From Herminiimonas contaminans (GTDB lineage Bacteria; Pseudomonadota; Gammaproteobacteria; Burkholderiales; Burkholderiaceae_D), in contig NZ_JADOEL010000005.1 of assembly GCF_015645465.1 (NCBI RefSeq), positions 124,001 to 188,000 on the forward strand: a stretch of DNA of 64,000 bases. Direction: 5' to 3'. A model generated the notes under the pieces. The model was given only the letters and a program-made list of their open reading frames with translations. It searched no databases and was not told the origin of the DNA. A program made the position numbers and the translations under genes. Shown piece by piece: positions 8,845-17,590 of this stretch; within the stretch, counting starts at the first letter, position 1; each line of letters begins with the position of its first letter.

Positions 8845-9765
8845 CTAGATACCATTTGACGCGCCGGCATTGCGCAACTGTATGGTTTGCGTAAATACCT
8901 TGCGTATCCGCTTGCGCTCGGTAAGCGGCATATCCTGCTCGGCTATCATTACTCCGATGTCACCCGCGTTCTGATAGGAGGTGTCAAATAAGTGATGCGT
9001 CGTTTGCGCATCTCCGTCACGCGCTGCATGCGCGCTCCTGACCAATATCGAAACTTTGACAGCGCGCACCTTCTTCCAGTGTGTCCGGCTTTGCCTGTCC
9101 GCCAGACGTGCTATCGCATTCTCTCCATTCAGGGTCATTGCATCATCCAAGGCTACGATGTCGCTCGCATTGAGATAGCGATCCGCGACGCCATTGCCAT
9201 CCACATCGATGCCATACAAAACCTGGAACGACTCTATGCCACGCGCAATCGCATCCGCATTCCAGCCGCGCCTCGAGCGATATTTGCAACGCAGCTCAGG
9301 CTCACCCGCCCTGTCCCGTGCCACAAAGAACATGCTCCAGGCCTCTTCATCCTTGCCGCCAGGTATCACTGCCAACCCGGCGCAATTAAACATTGCCTCA
9401 TCACCGGAATAAGACAAGGCCAGCACGTCGCTGCCATTTACGACCGTAGACGCAGCCGCAGCATCCATACCTGCCGTCGTTCGCTTGAGGCTGCTCGCAT
9501 CCATACCGATCACATGCGGATGAATATCTGCGTTGCTGCTGGCGGCAGCCAGGTTTTTGTATCCGGCCTGTCGTATCGCACGCGCCAGCATCTCCATCGC
9601 GTAACGCCCTGTTTCCTGCACTTGTACATGTTGATCCTGCGCCAGATACGCAGCCTGATTTGACGCCAATAATCCAGTCGCAAGCAATGTGATGAATAAA
9701 CCGATAGTCATGGCAACCATCAGCTCCGTGATGCTTATGCCACGCTGGTGGGAGAACGCTTTCAT
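8845..9765 (-). CDS. pilW: Minor pilin PilW
   Basis: Predicted minor pilin of 306 residues. Leader MKAFSHQRG precedes ISITELMVAMTIGLF, a prepilin motif with Glu+5. Next comes the PilW signature: QVQETGRYAMEMLARAIRQAGY, followed by a long, mostly beta C-terminal region with paired cysteines (FNCAGL and LRCKYRS). Length fits the family. It is 2 bases from pilV and overlaps or abuts pilX, consistent with one transcript for pilV-W-X-E-fimT. PilW acts in the periplasm and inner membrane as a core member of the minor pilin priming complex. Confidence 0.9.
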   Translation of the reverse strand: MKAFSHQRGISITELMVAMTIGLFITLLATGLLASNQAAYLAQDQHVQVQETGRYAMEMLARAIRQAGYKNLAAASSNADIHPHVIGMDASSLKRTTAGMDAAAASTVVNGSDVLALSYSGDEAMFNCAGLAVIPGGKDEEAWSMFFVARDRAGEPELRCKYRSRRGWNADAIARGIESFQVLYGIDVDGNGVADRYLNASDIVALDDAMTLNGENAIARLADRQSRTHWKKVRAVKVSILVRSAHAARDGDAQTTHHLFDTSYQNAGDIGVMIAEQDMPLTERKRIRKVFTQTIQLRNAGASNGI

Positions 9766-9767
9766 GG

Positions 9768-10319
9768 CTAGTGAGCCGCAACAGGCAGTACCAGCACGGG
9801 AGGAAAATCCACGTCTGTTGCGCTCCGGTCAGGCCAGCCTATCTTGATATAGATGAGTGGATAGGAATGCGCGCCACTGCTTTCGGTGCAGCGCCATGTA
9901 TATCGCTGCCTGCTCGCATCCCATGGTTGCGTATCGCGGCAAACCCGCACGCGTGCAGTGGGCAGCTCTTTGCTGACACGCCTTAACCAGAGCGCTATCT
10001 CAAACTCCGCGAGCTCCTCTGCATTGCAATTGGCGTCCCTTCCATAGCAATTGATCGCCGGCTGATGGTAAGGAATCTGATAATCGATAGCCAGATAAGG
10101 ATTGCTCACACCGCGCGATTGCACATGCTGACTATGGCTACGTATGTGGTCAGCCATCTCAAGAGCAAGGTGTAAGGCTGTCGTTTGAAAAGCAGACCAG
10201 CGGGATGTTTGCAAGGCGGTGAGCTGCATGCTGGCAGCACCGATTACACCAACCGTCAGCACGAGTATCGAGATCAATACTTCGATCAGTGAAAAGCCAT
10301 CTGCCGCAGAAGTCGTCAT
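9768..10319 (-). CDS. pilV: Minor pilin PilV
   Basis: Predicted minor pilin of 183 residues, the first gene of the operon. The ATG at 10319 is preferred because GGAGAA lies about 6 bases upstream and it gives a normal leader MTTSAADG before FSLIEVLISILVLTVGVIG; a longer frame to 10403 is an upstream read-through. The downstream GAASMQLTALQTSR and ALEMADHIR segments are typical of PilV. The 175 bases between this start and the EamA-type gene (10320-10494) should hold the operon promoter, but I could not single out -35/-10 boxes. Confidence 0.9.
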   Translation of the reverse strand: MTTSAADGFSLIEVLISILVLTVGVIGAASMQLTALQTSRWSAFQTTALHLALEMADHIRSHSQHVQSRGVSNPYLAIDYQIPYHQPAINCYGRDANCNAEELAEFEIALWLRRVSKELPTARVRVCRDTQPWDASRQRYTWRCTESSGAHSYPLIYIKIGWPDRSATDVDFPPVLVLPVAAH

Positions 10320-10494
10320 TTCTGTTCTCCGTGACACAAACAACATGCCGAAAATGAACAGACATTTTGTGAAGTTGCAGCTCGAATCGCATCCCATCAA
10401 CATGGGAAATGACGATTAGCGACGCGCGGAATTCTCCCGAAAGGACAGGGAAGATTTATGTATGGAAATTATCGCTGAAGAAAGATAGCAAGGA

Positions 10495-11376
10495 CTAGGC
10501 TATCGCCAGCGCAATCACACCCAACGCAATAAAGAGGGCACCTATGAGGCGTTCAGTACGATCACCCTCTTTCAGCAAATGGCCACCGATGATGGCGGCA
10601 AACAGCATCGACACTTCACGTGCCGGAGCCACATGTGACAAAGGAGCCAGCTTCACAGCATACAGCACCAGCACATAGGAAATGGGACTGATCGCACCGA
10701 CGATCAACGCGTACTTCCACTGTTTCTGCCACAACTGTGCCGCAGTGGCGCGATCATGGAAGTAAGTCGGAGCCAGCACCGCGATGCGTATGAAGTTGCC
10801 GATGTAATCGATCAGGATAGGCGACATCAGCATGAACTTGACCGCATAACCATCCACTACCGTGTAACAGGCGATGAAAGCACCCGTTAGCAAACCGTAG
10901 AAGATGCCAATGTGCACGCGCCTGCGCTGTTCCGCATCCTTGGCGGCGAGGAAGAGCTTAGGGCCACCGGCAATCAGGAACACGCCCAGTACGACGCCTG
11001 CTATCCCGCCCACACCTAGCGCCGATATTTGTTCACCGAGGAATAACAGCGCCGCCATTGATGACAGCAAAGGTCCGGAGCCACGTGCCAGTGGATAAAC
11101 AACCGTTAAGTCAGCCTTGCGATAACCACGCAATAGGACGACGTAGTAAATGACGTGCAGGATACCGCTGACCAGGATGATGGCCCATTCTTTCCAGCCC
11201 CAGCCCGGCACCACATCCCACGCCAGCCACAAACCGAGCGGCGTCCAGACCAGGGCAAGGAAGAGACTGGTGAATAAGGCGAAACGCGCATCACCGCCCG
11301 CACGCTTGGCTACGATATTCCAGCCGGCATGAATAAAGCCAGCGGTGATCAGTAAAGCGAGTGCAGAAAAAGACAT
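10495..11376 (-). CDS. EamA/DMT-superfamily transporter
   Basis: Predicted inner membrane permease of 293 residues with about ten hydrophobic helices arranged as two EamA repeats (roughly 5-135 and 150-290). It starts MSFSALALLITAGFIHAGWN; the AxxxHAxWN segment and later VYPLARGSGPLLSSM are typical of the DMT family. Members export amino acids, metabolites or drugs; the substrate cannot be told from sequence. It is separate from the pilin operon (175 bases) and lies downstream of the DUF1801-type gene on the same strand. Confidence 0.85.
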   Translation of the reverse strand: MSFSALALLITAGFIHAGWNIVAKRAGGDARFALFTSLFLALVWTPLGLWLAWDVVPGWGWKEWAIILVSGILHVIYYVVLLRGYRKADLTVVYPLARGSGPLLSSMAALLFLGEQISALGVGGIAGVVLGVFLIAGGPKLFLAAKDAEQRRRVHIGIFYGLLTGAFIACYTVVDGYAVKFMLMSPILIDYIGNFIRIAVLAPTYFHDRATAAQLWQKQWKYALIVGAISPISYVLVLYAVKLAPLSHVAPAREVSMLFAAIIGGHLLKEGDRTERLIGALFIALGVIALAIA

Positions 11377-11408
11377 GAAAAAATGTGGCGGGTAAGCAGG
11401 ACTAGTGC

Positions 11409-11771
11409 TCAGCCATTAGCGTTTGCAAACGCCTGCCTGACATAATCCGCCAGATGCTTGCTTTTGATTTCATCCAGGCTATGGATCTTGATATGACGAC
11501 GTAGCTTGCCTTTGCCTTCCAGCACCTGCCACTCATCCTGCAAGTCGCAGCCACGGCCAAATTCGATGGAGATGTGTTCAGCGTAGACAAATACGCCGCA
11601 GAAGTCGTTCGGTGCGGCAAACATGAAGCCGCCATACATCACACGCTCCGTCGCCTGCTTCACTCCCTTATAAATGACGCGCCGCGCTGCCATTACCAAC
11701 TCATGGCGCTCCGGGTTGACCAGATTGATATCGTTCAGCAGTTGTTCGACGCGAGCATCTGACATAAGCAA
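11409..11771 (-). CDS. DUF1801 (YdhG-like) domain protein
   Basis: Small soluble protein of 120 residues (118 from the second ATG at 11765). The pattern ERVMYGGFMF, then CGVFVYAEHISIEFGRGC, and a C-terminal LRRHIKIHSLDEI matches the DUF1801 / YdhG-like fold, whose biochemical role is unknown. It starts directly at the end of the VOC-family gene, so nrdR, the VOC gene and this gene are probably one transcript. Confidence 0.7.
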   Translation of the reverse strand: MLMSDARVEQLLNDINLVNPERHELVMAARRVIYKGVKQATERVMYGGFMFAAPNDFCGVFVYAEHISIEFGRGCDLQDEWQVLEGKGKLRRHIKIHSLDEIKSKHLADYVRQAFANANG

Positions 11772-12164
11772 TCAGGCCGCGATAGGTGTGCAGAGTTCTA
11801 CCAGCGCACCATCCGGGCAGCGCACATAAGAAACCACCTGGCCCCACGGTTTGGCTATCGGTGCGAATAATTCAGTCGCACCGGCAGCCAGGGCTCGGGC
11901 ATGTGCTGCCGCCACGTCGTCCGTGGTGAAGGCGATCTCCATGCCGAGCGGTTTCGGTGAAGTATGGGCAGCGATGTGTCCGCCGCTGTAATTCTTATCC
12001 GCCAGTTCATGCGCGGCAAAGGCCAGGGTGGTGGCACCGGTTTCCAGTTCGCCATAGGTACCGGACTCGTGCAGGAATTTACGGTTAAAACCGAACGCTC
12101 GCTCAAAAAAGTCCAGCGACGCCGCTACGTCCGGCACGTAGATGATGGTGTAAGCAAACTGCAT
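11772..12164 (-). CDS. VOC-family (glyoxalase/bleomycin-resistance type) protein
   Basis: Single-domain vicinal oxygen chelate protein of 130 residues. It has the two beta-alpha-beta-beta-beta units: residues 1-60 (FAYTIIYVPDVAASLDFFERAFGF is the classic start, read in two parts) and 70-128 (EIAFTTDDVAAAHARAL, then SYVRCPDGALVELCTP). Family members bind a metal and act in glyoxal detoxification, antibiotic sequestration or dioxygenase reactions; the substrate here is unknown. It follows nrdR by 5 bases. Confidence 0.88.
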   Translation of the reverse strand: MQFAYTIIYVPDVAASLDFFERAFGFNRKFLHESGTYGELETGATTLAFAAHELADKNYSGGHIAAHTSPKPLGMEIAFTTDDVAAAHARALAAGATELFAPIAKPWGQVVSYVRCPDGALVELCTPIAA

Positions 12165-12169
12165 CGCGC

Positions 12170-12631
12170 TTATTTCCCTGAAGGCTTACCGATTTCCGCA
12201 ATCGCATCCTGGAACTCCGCCACGTCCTCAAAGCTCTTGTAAACAGATGCAAAGCGGATGTAGGCGATTTTGTCGAGGCGCTGCAATTCGCGCATGACCA
12301 GTTCACCGATCTGGCCGGAAACGACTTCGCGTGCGCCGCTGGAGAGCAACTTTTGTTCTATACGATGGATGGCAGCATCGACCGCTTCAGCCGAAACAGG
12401 ACGCTTGCGCAAGGCCAGTTGCAAACTGCCCTGCAATTTCTTGGGATCGAAGTCTGTACGACTGCCATTTTTCTTGACCACGACCGGCATCGTCAATTCG
12501 ATGCGTTCGTAGGTAGTGAAGCGTTTATCACAGCTGGTACAACGGCGGCGACGACGTATGCTGTCGCCCTCCTCAGAGACACGGGTGTCGAGGACTTGGG
12601 TATCGTCGTGCTGGCAAAAAGGACATTTCAT
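12170..12631 (-). CDS. nrdR: Transcriptional repressor NrdR
   Basis: Zinc-ribbon/ATP-cone repressor of ribonucleotide reductase genes, 153 residues. The N-terminal zinc ribbon is complete: CPFC at 3-6 and CTSCDKRF near residue 31, with the RRRRRC basic run for binding NrdR boxes. The ATP-cone domain follows ([16 protein letters not shown]). In the family, dATP/ATP binding sets oligomer state and DNA binding. The glyA-nrdR order is common in betaproteobacteria; here 215 bases separate the two. Confidence 0.97.
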   Translation of the reverse strand: MKCPFCQHDDTQVLDTRVSEEGDSIRRRRRCTSCDKRFTTYERIELTMPVVVKKNGSRTDFDPKKLQGSLQLALRKRPVSAEAVDAAIHRIEQKLLSSGAREVVSGQIGELVMRELQRLDKIAYIRFASVYKSFEDVAEFQDAIAEIGKPSGK

Positions 12632-12789
12632 CGCGGTGCCTGGCCTTATGGATCGTTACATCAGCAAAAATTTAACAATCGAATTTAATTATTCTTAACC
12701 GATAACTACCGGGAAAATACTGGGACTGCTTCCGTCTACATCCCAAAATGGCCCTGCCTGGATCACTCATCCCGACAAGGCCATTCTGC

Positions 12790-12817
12790 AGCGTGCTTCA
12801 TTCTTCCGAAGTACGCT
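12790..12817. terminator. Hairpin between nrdR and glyA
   Basis: AGCGTGCTTC (12790-12799) and GAAGTACGCT (12808-12817) form a 10-base stem (one G-T pair) with an 8-base loop, about 30 bases beyond the glyA stop. There is no long T run on either strand, so it is only a possible glyA terminator or attenuating structure. The rest of the 215-base gap is AT-rich upstream of nrdR and shows no gene. Confidence 0.35.
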
Positions 12818-12846
12818 TTAGTAATGCTACAGACTTTAAATCAAAC

Positions 12847-14091
12847 TCAACCGTAGACCGGGAAAGCGTCCGTCAGTTTTTTCACTTCCGCTTTGACGCG
12901 TTCGATGGTCGCCGCATCATTTGGATTTTCCAGCACGTCGGCGATCAGGTTACCTACTTTGGTCGCTTCCGCTTCCTTGAAACCACGGGTCGTCATCGCA
13001 GGGCTGCCGAGGCGAATACCCGAAGTGACAAATGGTTTTTCCGGATCGTTAGGGATCGCGTTCTTGTTGCAGGTGATGTGCGCGGAACCGAGCAGGCTTT
13101 CTGCATCCTTACCGGTGATCTTCTTCGCGCGCAGGTCGACCAGCATCACATGCGATTCGGTGCGATGCGAAACAATGCGCAAGCCACGTGCGATCAATGC
13201 CTTCGCCAGCGCGTCTGCATTTTTCACGACTTGTTGCTGATAGGTTTTGAATTCTGGTGCCAATGCTTCCTTGAACGCTACCGCTTTACCAGCGATGACA
13301 TGCATCAGCGGGCCACCTTGCAAGCCTGGGAAGATGGCCGAGTTGATGATCTTCTCGTGCTCTGCCTTCATCAGGATGAAACCGCCGCGTGGACCACGCA
13401 ACGATTTGTGCGTGGTCGAAGTGACGAAGTCGGCATAAGGAACCGGGTTCGGGTACTCGCCTGCTGCGATCAGACCGGCGTAGTGCGCCATGTCGACCAT
13501 GAAGTAAGCACCGATTTCCTTGGCGATTTTGGCGAAGCGTTCGAAGTCGATACGCAATGCATAAGCAGAAGCACCGGCAATGATCAGCTTAGGCTTATGC
13601 TCACGTGCCAGGCGTTCCATGGCTTCGTAATCGATTTCTTCCTTGTCGTTCAGGCCGTAGGAAATAACGTTGAACCATTTGCCCGACATGTTCAATGCCA
13701 TGCCGTGTGTCAGGTGACCGCCTTCAGCCAGCGACATGCCCATGATGGTGTCGCCTGGTTTCAGGACTGCCAGGAACACACCCTGGTTGGCTTGCGAGCC
13801 GGAGTTCGGTTGTACGTTGGCAGCATCAGCGCCGTACAGTTGTTTCAGGCGGTCGATCGCGAGTTGCTCAACGATATCGACGTATTCACAACCACCGTAG
13901 TAACGCTTGCCCGGATAACCTTCGGCGTATTTATTGGTCAGTTGTGTACCTTGCGCTTCCATCACCGCAGGCGAAGTGTAGTTCTCGGATGCGATCAGCT
14001 CGATGTGTTCTTGCTGACGTGTATTTTCCTTCTGGATGGCCGACCACAGTTCTGCGTCTGTTTTTGCTAAGGTCTGGTCTTTTGAAAACAT
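12847..14091 (-). CDS. glyA: Serine hydroxymethyltransferase
   Basis: PLP enzyme that interconverts serine and glycine, transferring a one-carbon unit to tetrahydrofolate. The 414-residue protein is full length, starting [10 protein letters not shown]. It contains [27 protein letters not shown] (given here as two joined motifs) and the PLP-lysine segment [15 protein letters not shown] with the Schiff-base Lys after THK. GGAG lies 7 bases before the ATG. Expression is probably controlled by the ZTP riboswitch about 150 bases upstream, linking one-carbon supply to purine precursor build-up. The long plus-strand frame opposite it is an antisense shadow. Confidence 0.98.
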   Translation of the reverse strand: MFSKDQTLAKTDAELWSAIQKENTRQQEHIELIASENYTSPAVMEAQGTQLTNKYAEGYPGKRYYGGCEYVDIVEQLAIDRLKQLYGADAANVQPNSGSQANQGVFLAVLKPGDTIMGMSLAEGGHLTHGMALNMSGKWFNVISYGLNDKEEIDYEAMERLAREHKPKLIIAGASAYALRIDFERFAKIAKEIGAYFMVDMAHYAGLIAAGEYPNPVPYADFVTSTTHKSLRGPRGGFILMKAEHEKIINSAIFPGLQGGPLMHVIAGKAVAFKEALAPEFKTYQQQVVKNADALAKALIARGLRIVSHRTESHVMLVDLRAKKITGKDAESLLGSAHITCNKNAIPNDPEKPFVTSGIRLGSPAMTTRGFKEAEATKVGNLIADVLENPNDAATIERVKAEVKKLTDAFPVYG

Positions 14092-14565
14092 GAATCACTC
14101 CAATCGTTCAAAAAATGGGCAGGAAGCTAAATCGCGCAGGCCGTGACGAATCACAACATGCTAAATCAACACTACCTGGGATCGAATGAGGAGGCCGGAA
14201 CCGGAATTTGCAGGCAGCCTCAGTCGTACTCTCCATTCGGGCTACCCAGGCGCACGGCAATGAAATCTCACGCTTCACGGTGGGTAAGCCCACCTTACGA
14301 CGTAATTGACCCAGAACAGCAGGAAAATCAGCCGGATTCGCCAGTCACGTGAGACGAAATGGTGCAAGGATTCTACGACAAGCGCCTGTTTTCGGCAAGC
14401 GGCAGCCGGCGCAGATGGCATGAATAAATGACAATATTCGGCCAGTCACGCCGACCACGGTAGCACTGATACAATTCTGCATCTGTCGCGCAGCCGTCAT
14501 GCACAAGTGCAAACTTTTGCCCCGCCTGCACGCCCCACCCGCATCACGAATGGATAGCTGCACAT
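14092..14565. other. glyA-xthA divergent intergenic region
   Basis: This 474-base gap separates divergent glyA (minus) and xthA (plus). It holds the ZTP riboswitch (14238-14354, minus) and its downstream expression region (14092-14237). In that region a GAATGGAG...CTCCTCATTC stem-loop can form, and CCCAGG (plus 14175-14180) can pair with the aptamer. No protein-coding gene is evident. The promoters of both genes must lie here but clear boxes were not identified. Confidence 0.7.
14238..14354 (-). ncRNA. ZTP (ZMP, pfl-type) riboswitch upstream of glyA
   Basis: Read on the minus strand, the element has the conserved parts of the pfl/ZTP aptamer. A P1 stem is formed by TCTCACG (plus 14348-14354) and CGTGAGA (plus 14266-14272), directly followed on the 5' side by the invariant GTGACTGGCG. 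A P2-type hairpin GGTGGGCTTACCCACC leads to TGAAGCG just before the P1 closing arm. After a short linker the conserved GCGCCTGGG block lets CGCC pair with GGCG as the pseudoknot. The family senses ZTP/ZMP (AICAR) and turns on folate one-carbon genes, and glyA is a classic target. The downstream CCCAGG at plus 14175-14180 could mask the CCTGGG block when ligand is absent. Confidence 0.92.
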
Positions 14566-15330
14566 ATGAAAATCGCCACCTGGAACGTCAACTCCCTCAA
14601 AGTCCGCCTGCCGCAAGTCCTGCAATGGCTGACCGACAATCCGGTGGATGTGCTCTGCCTGCAGGAAACCAAAACTGTCGATGAAAAATTTCCGGTCGCG
14701 GAGATAGAGGCCGCCGGTTACCACGTCGTCTACACCGGTCAGAAAACCTATAACGGCGTGGCCATCCTGTCGCGCCATCCGATTACAGATGTAGTCAAAA
14801 ACAATCCGCTGTTTGAAGATGAACACCAGCGCATCATCATCGGCACCATACAAGGCGTGCGCATCATCTGCGCCTACATCCCGAATGGTCAGTCACTGGA
14901 ATCGGACAAGTATCAATACAAATTGCGCTGGCTCGCAGGCTTGCATGCATTGCTGGCGCAGGAGTTGAAGCAGCATGAAAACGTCGCACTGCTCGGCGAC
15001 TACAACATCGCACCGGAAGACCGCGATGTACACGATCCGGTCGCTTGGCAAGGCCAGGTACTGGTTTCGGAACCGGAACGCGCTGCGTTTGTACGCATGC
15101 AGGAAATGGGCTTCACCGATGCTTTCCGCATGTTTGAGCAACCGGAGAAACTGTATAGCTGGTGGGATTACCGCCAGATGGGCTTCCGCCTGAACCGTGG
15201 CTTGCGTATCGATCACATCCTGCTGTCGCCCGCGCTGGCCAAACGCTGCACCGCCTGCGTGATCGACAAGGTACCGCGCAAATGGGAACAACCTTCAGAT
15301 CACACACCAGTGATTGCAACCCTGGATTAA
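14566..15330 (+). CDS. xthA: Exodeoxyribonuclease III
   Basis: Metal-dependent AP endonuclease and 3'-5' exonuclease for base-excision repair, 254 residues. All family motifs are present: KIATWNVNSLKVRLP at the start, LCLQETKTVDEKFP with the metal-binding Glu, GDYNIAPEDRDVHDP with catalytic Asp/Asn, RIDHILLS, and the closing SDHTPVIATL with the catalytic Asp-His. It is transcribed alone, divergent from glyA, and ends in a good intrinsic terminator. Confidence 0.97.
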   Translation: MKIATWNVNSLKVRLPQVLQWLTDNPVDVLCLQETKTVDEKFPVAEIEAAGYHVVYTGQKTYNGVAILSRHPITDVVKNNPLFEDEHQRIIIGTIQGVRIICAYIPNGQSLESDKYQYKLRWLAGLHALLAQELKQHENVALLGDYNIAPEDRDVHDPVAWQGQVLVSEPERAAFVRMQEMGFTDAFRMFEQPEKLYSWWDYRQMGFRLNRGLRIDHILLSPALAKRCTACVIDKVPRKWEQPSDHTPVIATLD

Positions 15331-15339
15331 AACGCGAGC

Positions 15340-15372
15340 GACCAGTTGCAGCTCAGCAGCTGGTCAGTTTTT
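15340..15372 (+). terminator. Intrinsic terminator of xthA
   Basis: GACCAGTTGC (15340-15349) pairs with GCAGCTGGTC (15356-15365) over ten bases (one G-T) with a 6-base loop, followed by AGTTTTT. It starts 10 bases after the xthA stop and overlaps the stop of the convergent GNAT gene. Confidence 0.8.
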
Positions 15373-15867
15373 CTCGTCCAGAATAAGTTGCCAGTAGCCG
15401 ACATCCAGCCACTGCTCGAACTTGCGCCCTATCTGCGGCAAGTGCGCAACTTTCACAAAGCCCAGTTTTTCATGCAGCGCCACGCTGCCCGGATTCGGCA
15501 GGACTATTCCGCCTAGTACTGCATGTACGGATAGTTGTGCCAGTTCACCGATCAGCGCCTGATACAAGCGCGTACCAACCCCGCGTCCGCCACTATCCTG
15601 CGACAGATAGACCGAGCCTTCGACGGAATGCTGGTAAGCCTTCCTGACTTTCCACTTGCTGGCGTAGGCATAGCCGAGTATGCGCCCGTCAACTTCGTAC
15701 ACCAGCCACGGAAACTGCTGCAACGTGTCGTCTATGCGCGCCCGCATTTCATCCACACTCACTGCTTCCGTTTCAAAGCTGATGACGGTGTTGAGCACGT
15801 AATGATTGTAGATCTCGCAGATGGCCGCAGCATCGTTGCGCGTCGCCGGGCGTATGGCTTCAGACAT
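15364..15867 (-). CDS. GNAT-family N-acetyltransferase (phosphinothricin acetyltransferase-like)
   Basis: Predicted acetyl-CoA transferase of 167 residues from the ATG at 15867 (171 from the ATG at 15879); the frame extends upstream but that part is not family-like. It starts SEAIRPATRNDAAAICEIYN, the usual opening of the PAT/Bar-like group. The acetyl-CoA loop appears as SQDSGGRGVGTRLYQALI near residue 85-100, and ALHEKLGFVKVAHLPQIGRK is the conserved C-terminal part. The natural substrate is unknown; relatives acetylate methionine derivatives or phosphinothricin. No good ribosome site precedes either start. Confidence 0.85.
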   Translation of the reverse strand: MSEAIRPATRNDAAAICEIYNHYVLNTVISFETEAVSVDEMRARIDDTLQQFPWLVYEVDGRILGYAYASKWKVRKAYQHSVEGSVYLSQDSGGRGVGTRLYQALIGELAQLSVHAVLGGIVLPNPGSVALHEKLGFVKVAHLPQIGRKFEQWLDVGYWQLILDEKN

Positions 15868-15934
15868 GATGAGGTTCATGAAAATGGGATAGCTGTAGTG
15901 TACCGAAATCAGCACTGCAAACTGAATACACAAT

Positions 15935-15963
15935 AAAAAAAGCCCTGTCTCGGACAGGGCTTT
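15935..15963 (-). terminator. Intrinsic terminator of the Bug-receptor gene
   Basis: AAAGCCCTGTC and GACAGGGCTTT form an 11-base perfect stem with a 3-base loop; on the minus strand the stem runs straight into seven T residues. It lies about 45 bases beyond the stop of the receptor gene at 16008. Confidence 0.93.
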
Positions 15964-16007
15964 GGGAGCTAACTGGCTAGCTATCCATGCAGGATAGCAA
16001 GTCATGA

Positions 16008-16994
16008 TCAGTCTACGGTCGCGCCGCTTTCTTTCACGACTTTCGCCCATTTCACTGACTCTTCTTTTACGAAGGCAGCGAAGTTTTCCGGGGTGTCGCC
16101 GACATAGTCAGAGCCGGTATCTGCCAGGATTTTTTGGAATGCTGGCTCTTTCATGATTTTTTGTGTTTCAGCATTGATCTTGTTCACGATCGCTTTTGGT
16201 GTACCTGCTGGCGCGAAGAAACCGTACCAGGCGTAGGAAACCACTGCCGGCACGCCGGATTCAGCGAAAGTAGGTACGTCAGGCAATTGTGGCGAACGGT
16301 GTGCACCGGACACTGCAATTGCTTTTACCTTGCCACTCTTAATGTGCGGCATGATCGCGATCATACTGTCGAACATCACAGGAATGTGACCGCCCAACAG
16401 ATCGGAAATTGCTGGCGCCGAACCTTTGTAAGGAACGTGCGTCATTTCCAGTTTGGTGACGCTTTTGAACAATTCACCAGTCATGTGCTGTGGTGTGCCC
16501 GAACCAGCGGAAGCGTAGGAGAACTGACCTTTTTGCGCCTTGATGTATGCCATCAATTCTTTCAAATTGTTGGCAGGTACGGCAGGGTTGGCAACCAGGA
16601 CCAGCGGCACGCGCAGCAGGTTGGTGATAGGTACCAGATCCTTGCTCGGATCAAAGGTCATTTTCTTGTACAGGCTAGGATTGATCACGATAGGCGCGCT
16701 GGATGTGATCAGCAGGGTGTTACCGTCTGCTGGTGCACGTGCCACTGCTGCACTACCGATGTTGCCGCCGCCACCGCCGCGGTTATCGATCACGAATGGA
16801 TGGCCGAGGTCTTCGGTCAAACGTTTAGCGACTGGACGCGCTGCGATATCAGATGGACCGCCTGGTGGCCAAGGCACCACGACCGTTACCGTTGAATTTG
16901 GCCAGCTTTGGGCCAGGGCGTTGGCAGAAAAACTCGCTGCTGCTGCGAATGCGCACAGGAGTAATTTGCTGCCGCGGGATAGTTGTCTCATCAT
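16008..16994 (-). CDS. Tripartite tricarboxylate transporter substrate-binding protein (Bug/TctC family)
   Basis: Periplasmic solute receptor of 328 residues. Residues 1-28 are a signal peptide (LLLCAFAAAASFSA core, cleavage after ALA). The mature start SWPNSTVTVVVPWPPGGPSD is the Bug-family signature: the PWPPGG loop contacts the carboxylate ligand. Further family segments are YKKMTFDPSKDLVPIT and SYASAGSGTPQHM. Betaproteobacteria carry many such orphan receptors, and no TctA/TctB membrane genes are nearby. The ligand (a di- or tricarboxylate or aromatic acid) is unknown. Confidence 0.93.
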   Translation of the reverse strand: MMRQLSRGSKLLLCAFAAAASFSANALAQSWPNSTVTVVVPWPPGGPSDIAARPVAKRLTEDLGHPFVIDNRGGGGGNIGSAAVARAPADGNTLLITSSAPIVINPSLYKKMTFDPSKDLVPITNLLRVPLVLVANPAVPANNLKELMAYIKAQKGQFSYASAGSGTPQHMTGELFKSVTKLEMTHVPYKGSAPAISDLLGGHIPVMFDSMIAIMPHIKSGKVKAIAVSGAHRSPQLPDVPTFAESGVPAVVSYAWYGFFAPAGTPKAIVNKINAETQKIMKEPAFQKILADTGSDYVGDTPENFAAFVKEESVKWAKVVKESGATVD

Positions 16995-17112
16995 TCAATC
17001 CTTATAAAAAGTAAATCACGCTCCAGGGATTGCGGCCTCAAGGCATGCCAAAAAGAACACAAAACCAGAATCGCTAAGGGCAAAGGCGACGGATATTACG
17101 CCTAGGTGGGGA

Positions 17113-17134
17113 AGGATACCTCATTCGGTATCCT
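17113..17134. terminator. Hairpin in the gap upstream of the Bug-receptor gene
   Basis: AGGATACC (17113-17120) and GGTATCCT (17127-17134) form a perfect 8-base stem with a 6-base loop, 73 bases downstream of the minus-strand gene ending at 17207. A five-T run lies about 10 bases beyond it on the plus side only. It could end the minus-strand methyltransferase operon, but without a proper T tract this is uncertain. The remainder of 16995-17206 shows no gene. Confidence 0.35.
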
Positions 17135-17206
17135 CATAACGATTTTTACGCAGCGCATATGCAACTGACATGCCGACGTTTATCGCTGCAAATCCTTACT
17201 ACAGGC

Positions 17207-17563
17207 TTACAAGGCCTCATCTGCATAGTCAGAGCCGAGTGGCCCTACCCGCAGGATATAGCCTGCGTCACGGATGATATTTCCTGCACTCTCGAGAAAC
17301 AAATTCGCGTGGCTGCCGGGTGCGTAGATGCAGCGCAGCTCAATTGCAAAATCCAGCCCCTGCTCAACCAGTTCCTGCAACGCCGGATACGCGACAAAAA
17401 TTTCGCCACTTTCTATATAGCGCAGACAGGTATTCAGCTTGGTTTGTAACAGCTGTAAATGCAGGTCGTCCCAAACCAGGTCGTCGATGATAGCCAAAGT
17501 GCAGACTGCGCCCGCCTGATCCAGGCTGACGCTATCTATCAGTTCGGTTTGTTCTACGGTCAT
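17207..17563 (-). CDS. Small protein resembling DUF6572
   Basis: A 118-residue acidic soluble protein. The pattern TVEQTELIDSVSLD, LAIIDDLVWDDLHLQLLQTKLN and YIESGEIFVAYP resembles the DUF6572 family, whose function is unknown; this assignment rests on memory of the pattern and is moderate. It is the last of three closely spaced minus-strand genes (methyltransferase, 83-residue protein, this one) with gaps of about 27 bases, so it is probably cotranscribed with them. Confidence 0.65.
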   Translation of the reverse strand: MTVEQTELIDSVSLDQAGAVCTLAIIDDLVWDDLHLQLLQTKLNTCLRYIESGEIFVAYPALQELVEQGLDFAIELRCIYAPGSHANLFLESAGNIIRDAGYILRVGPLGSDYADEAL

Positions 17564-17590
17564 GCGCGCAGTCCGGCGGGCACTGTAGAT

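Noticed and set aside
12748-14070. A 440-codon plus-strand open frame opposite glyA
   Set aside because: Antisense shadow of glyA; composition and lack of motifs show no real protein.
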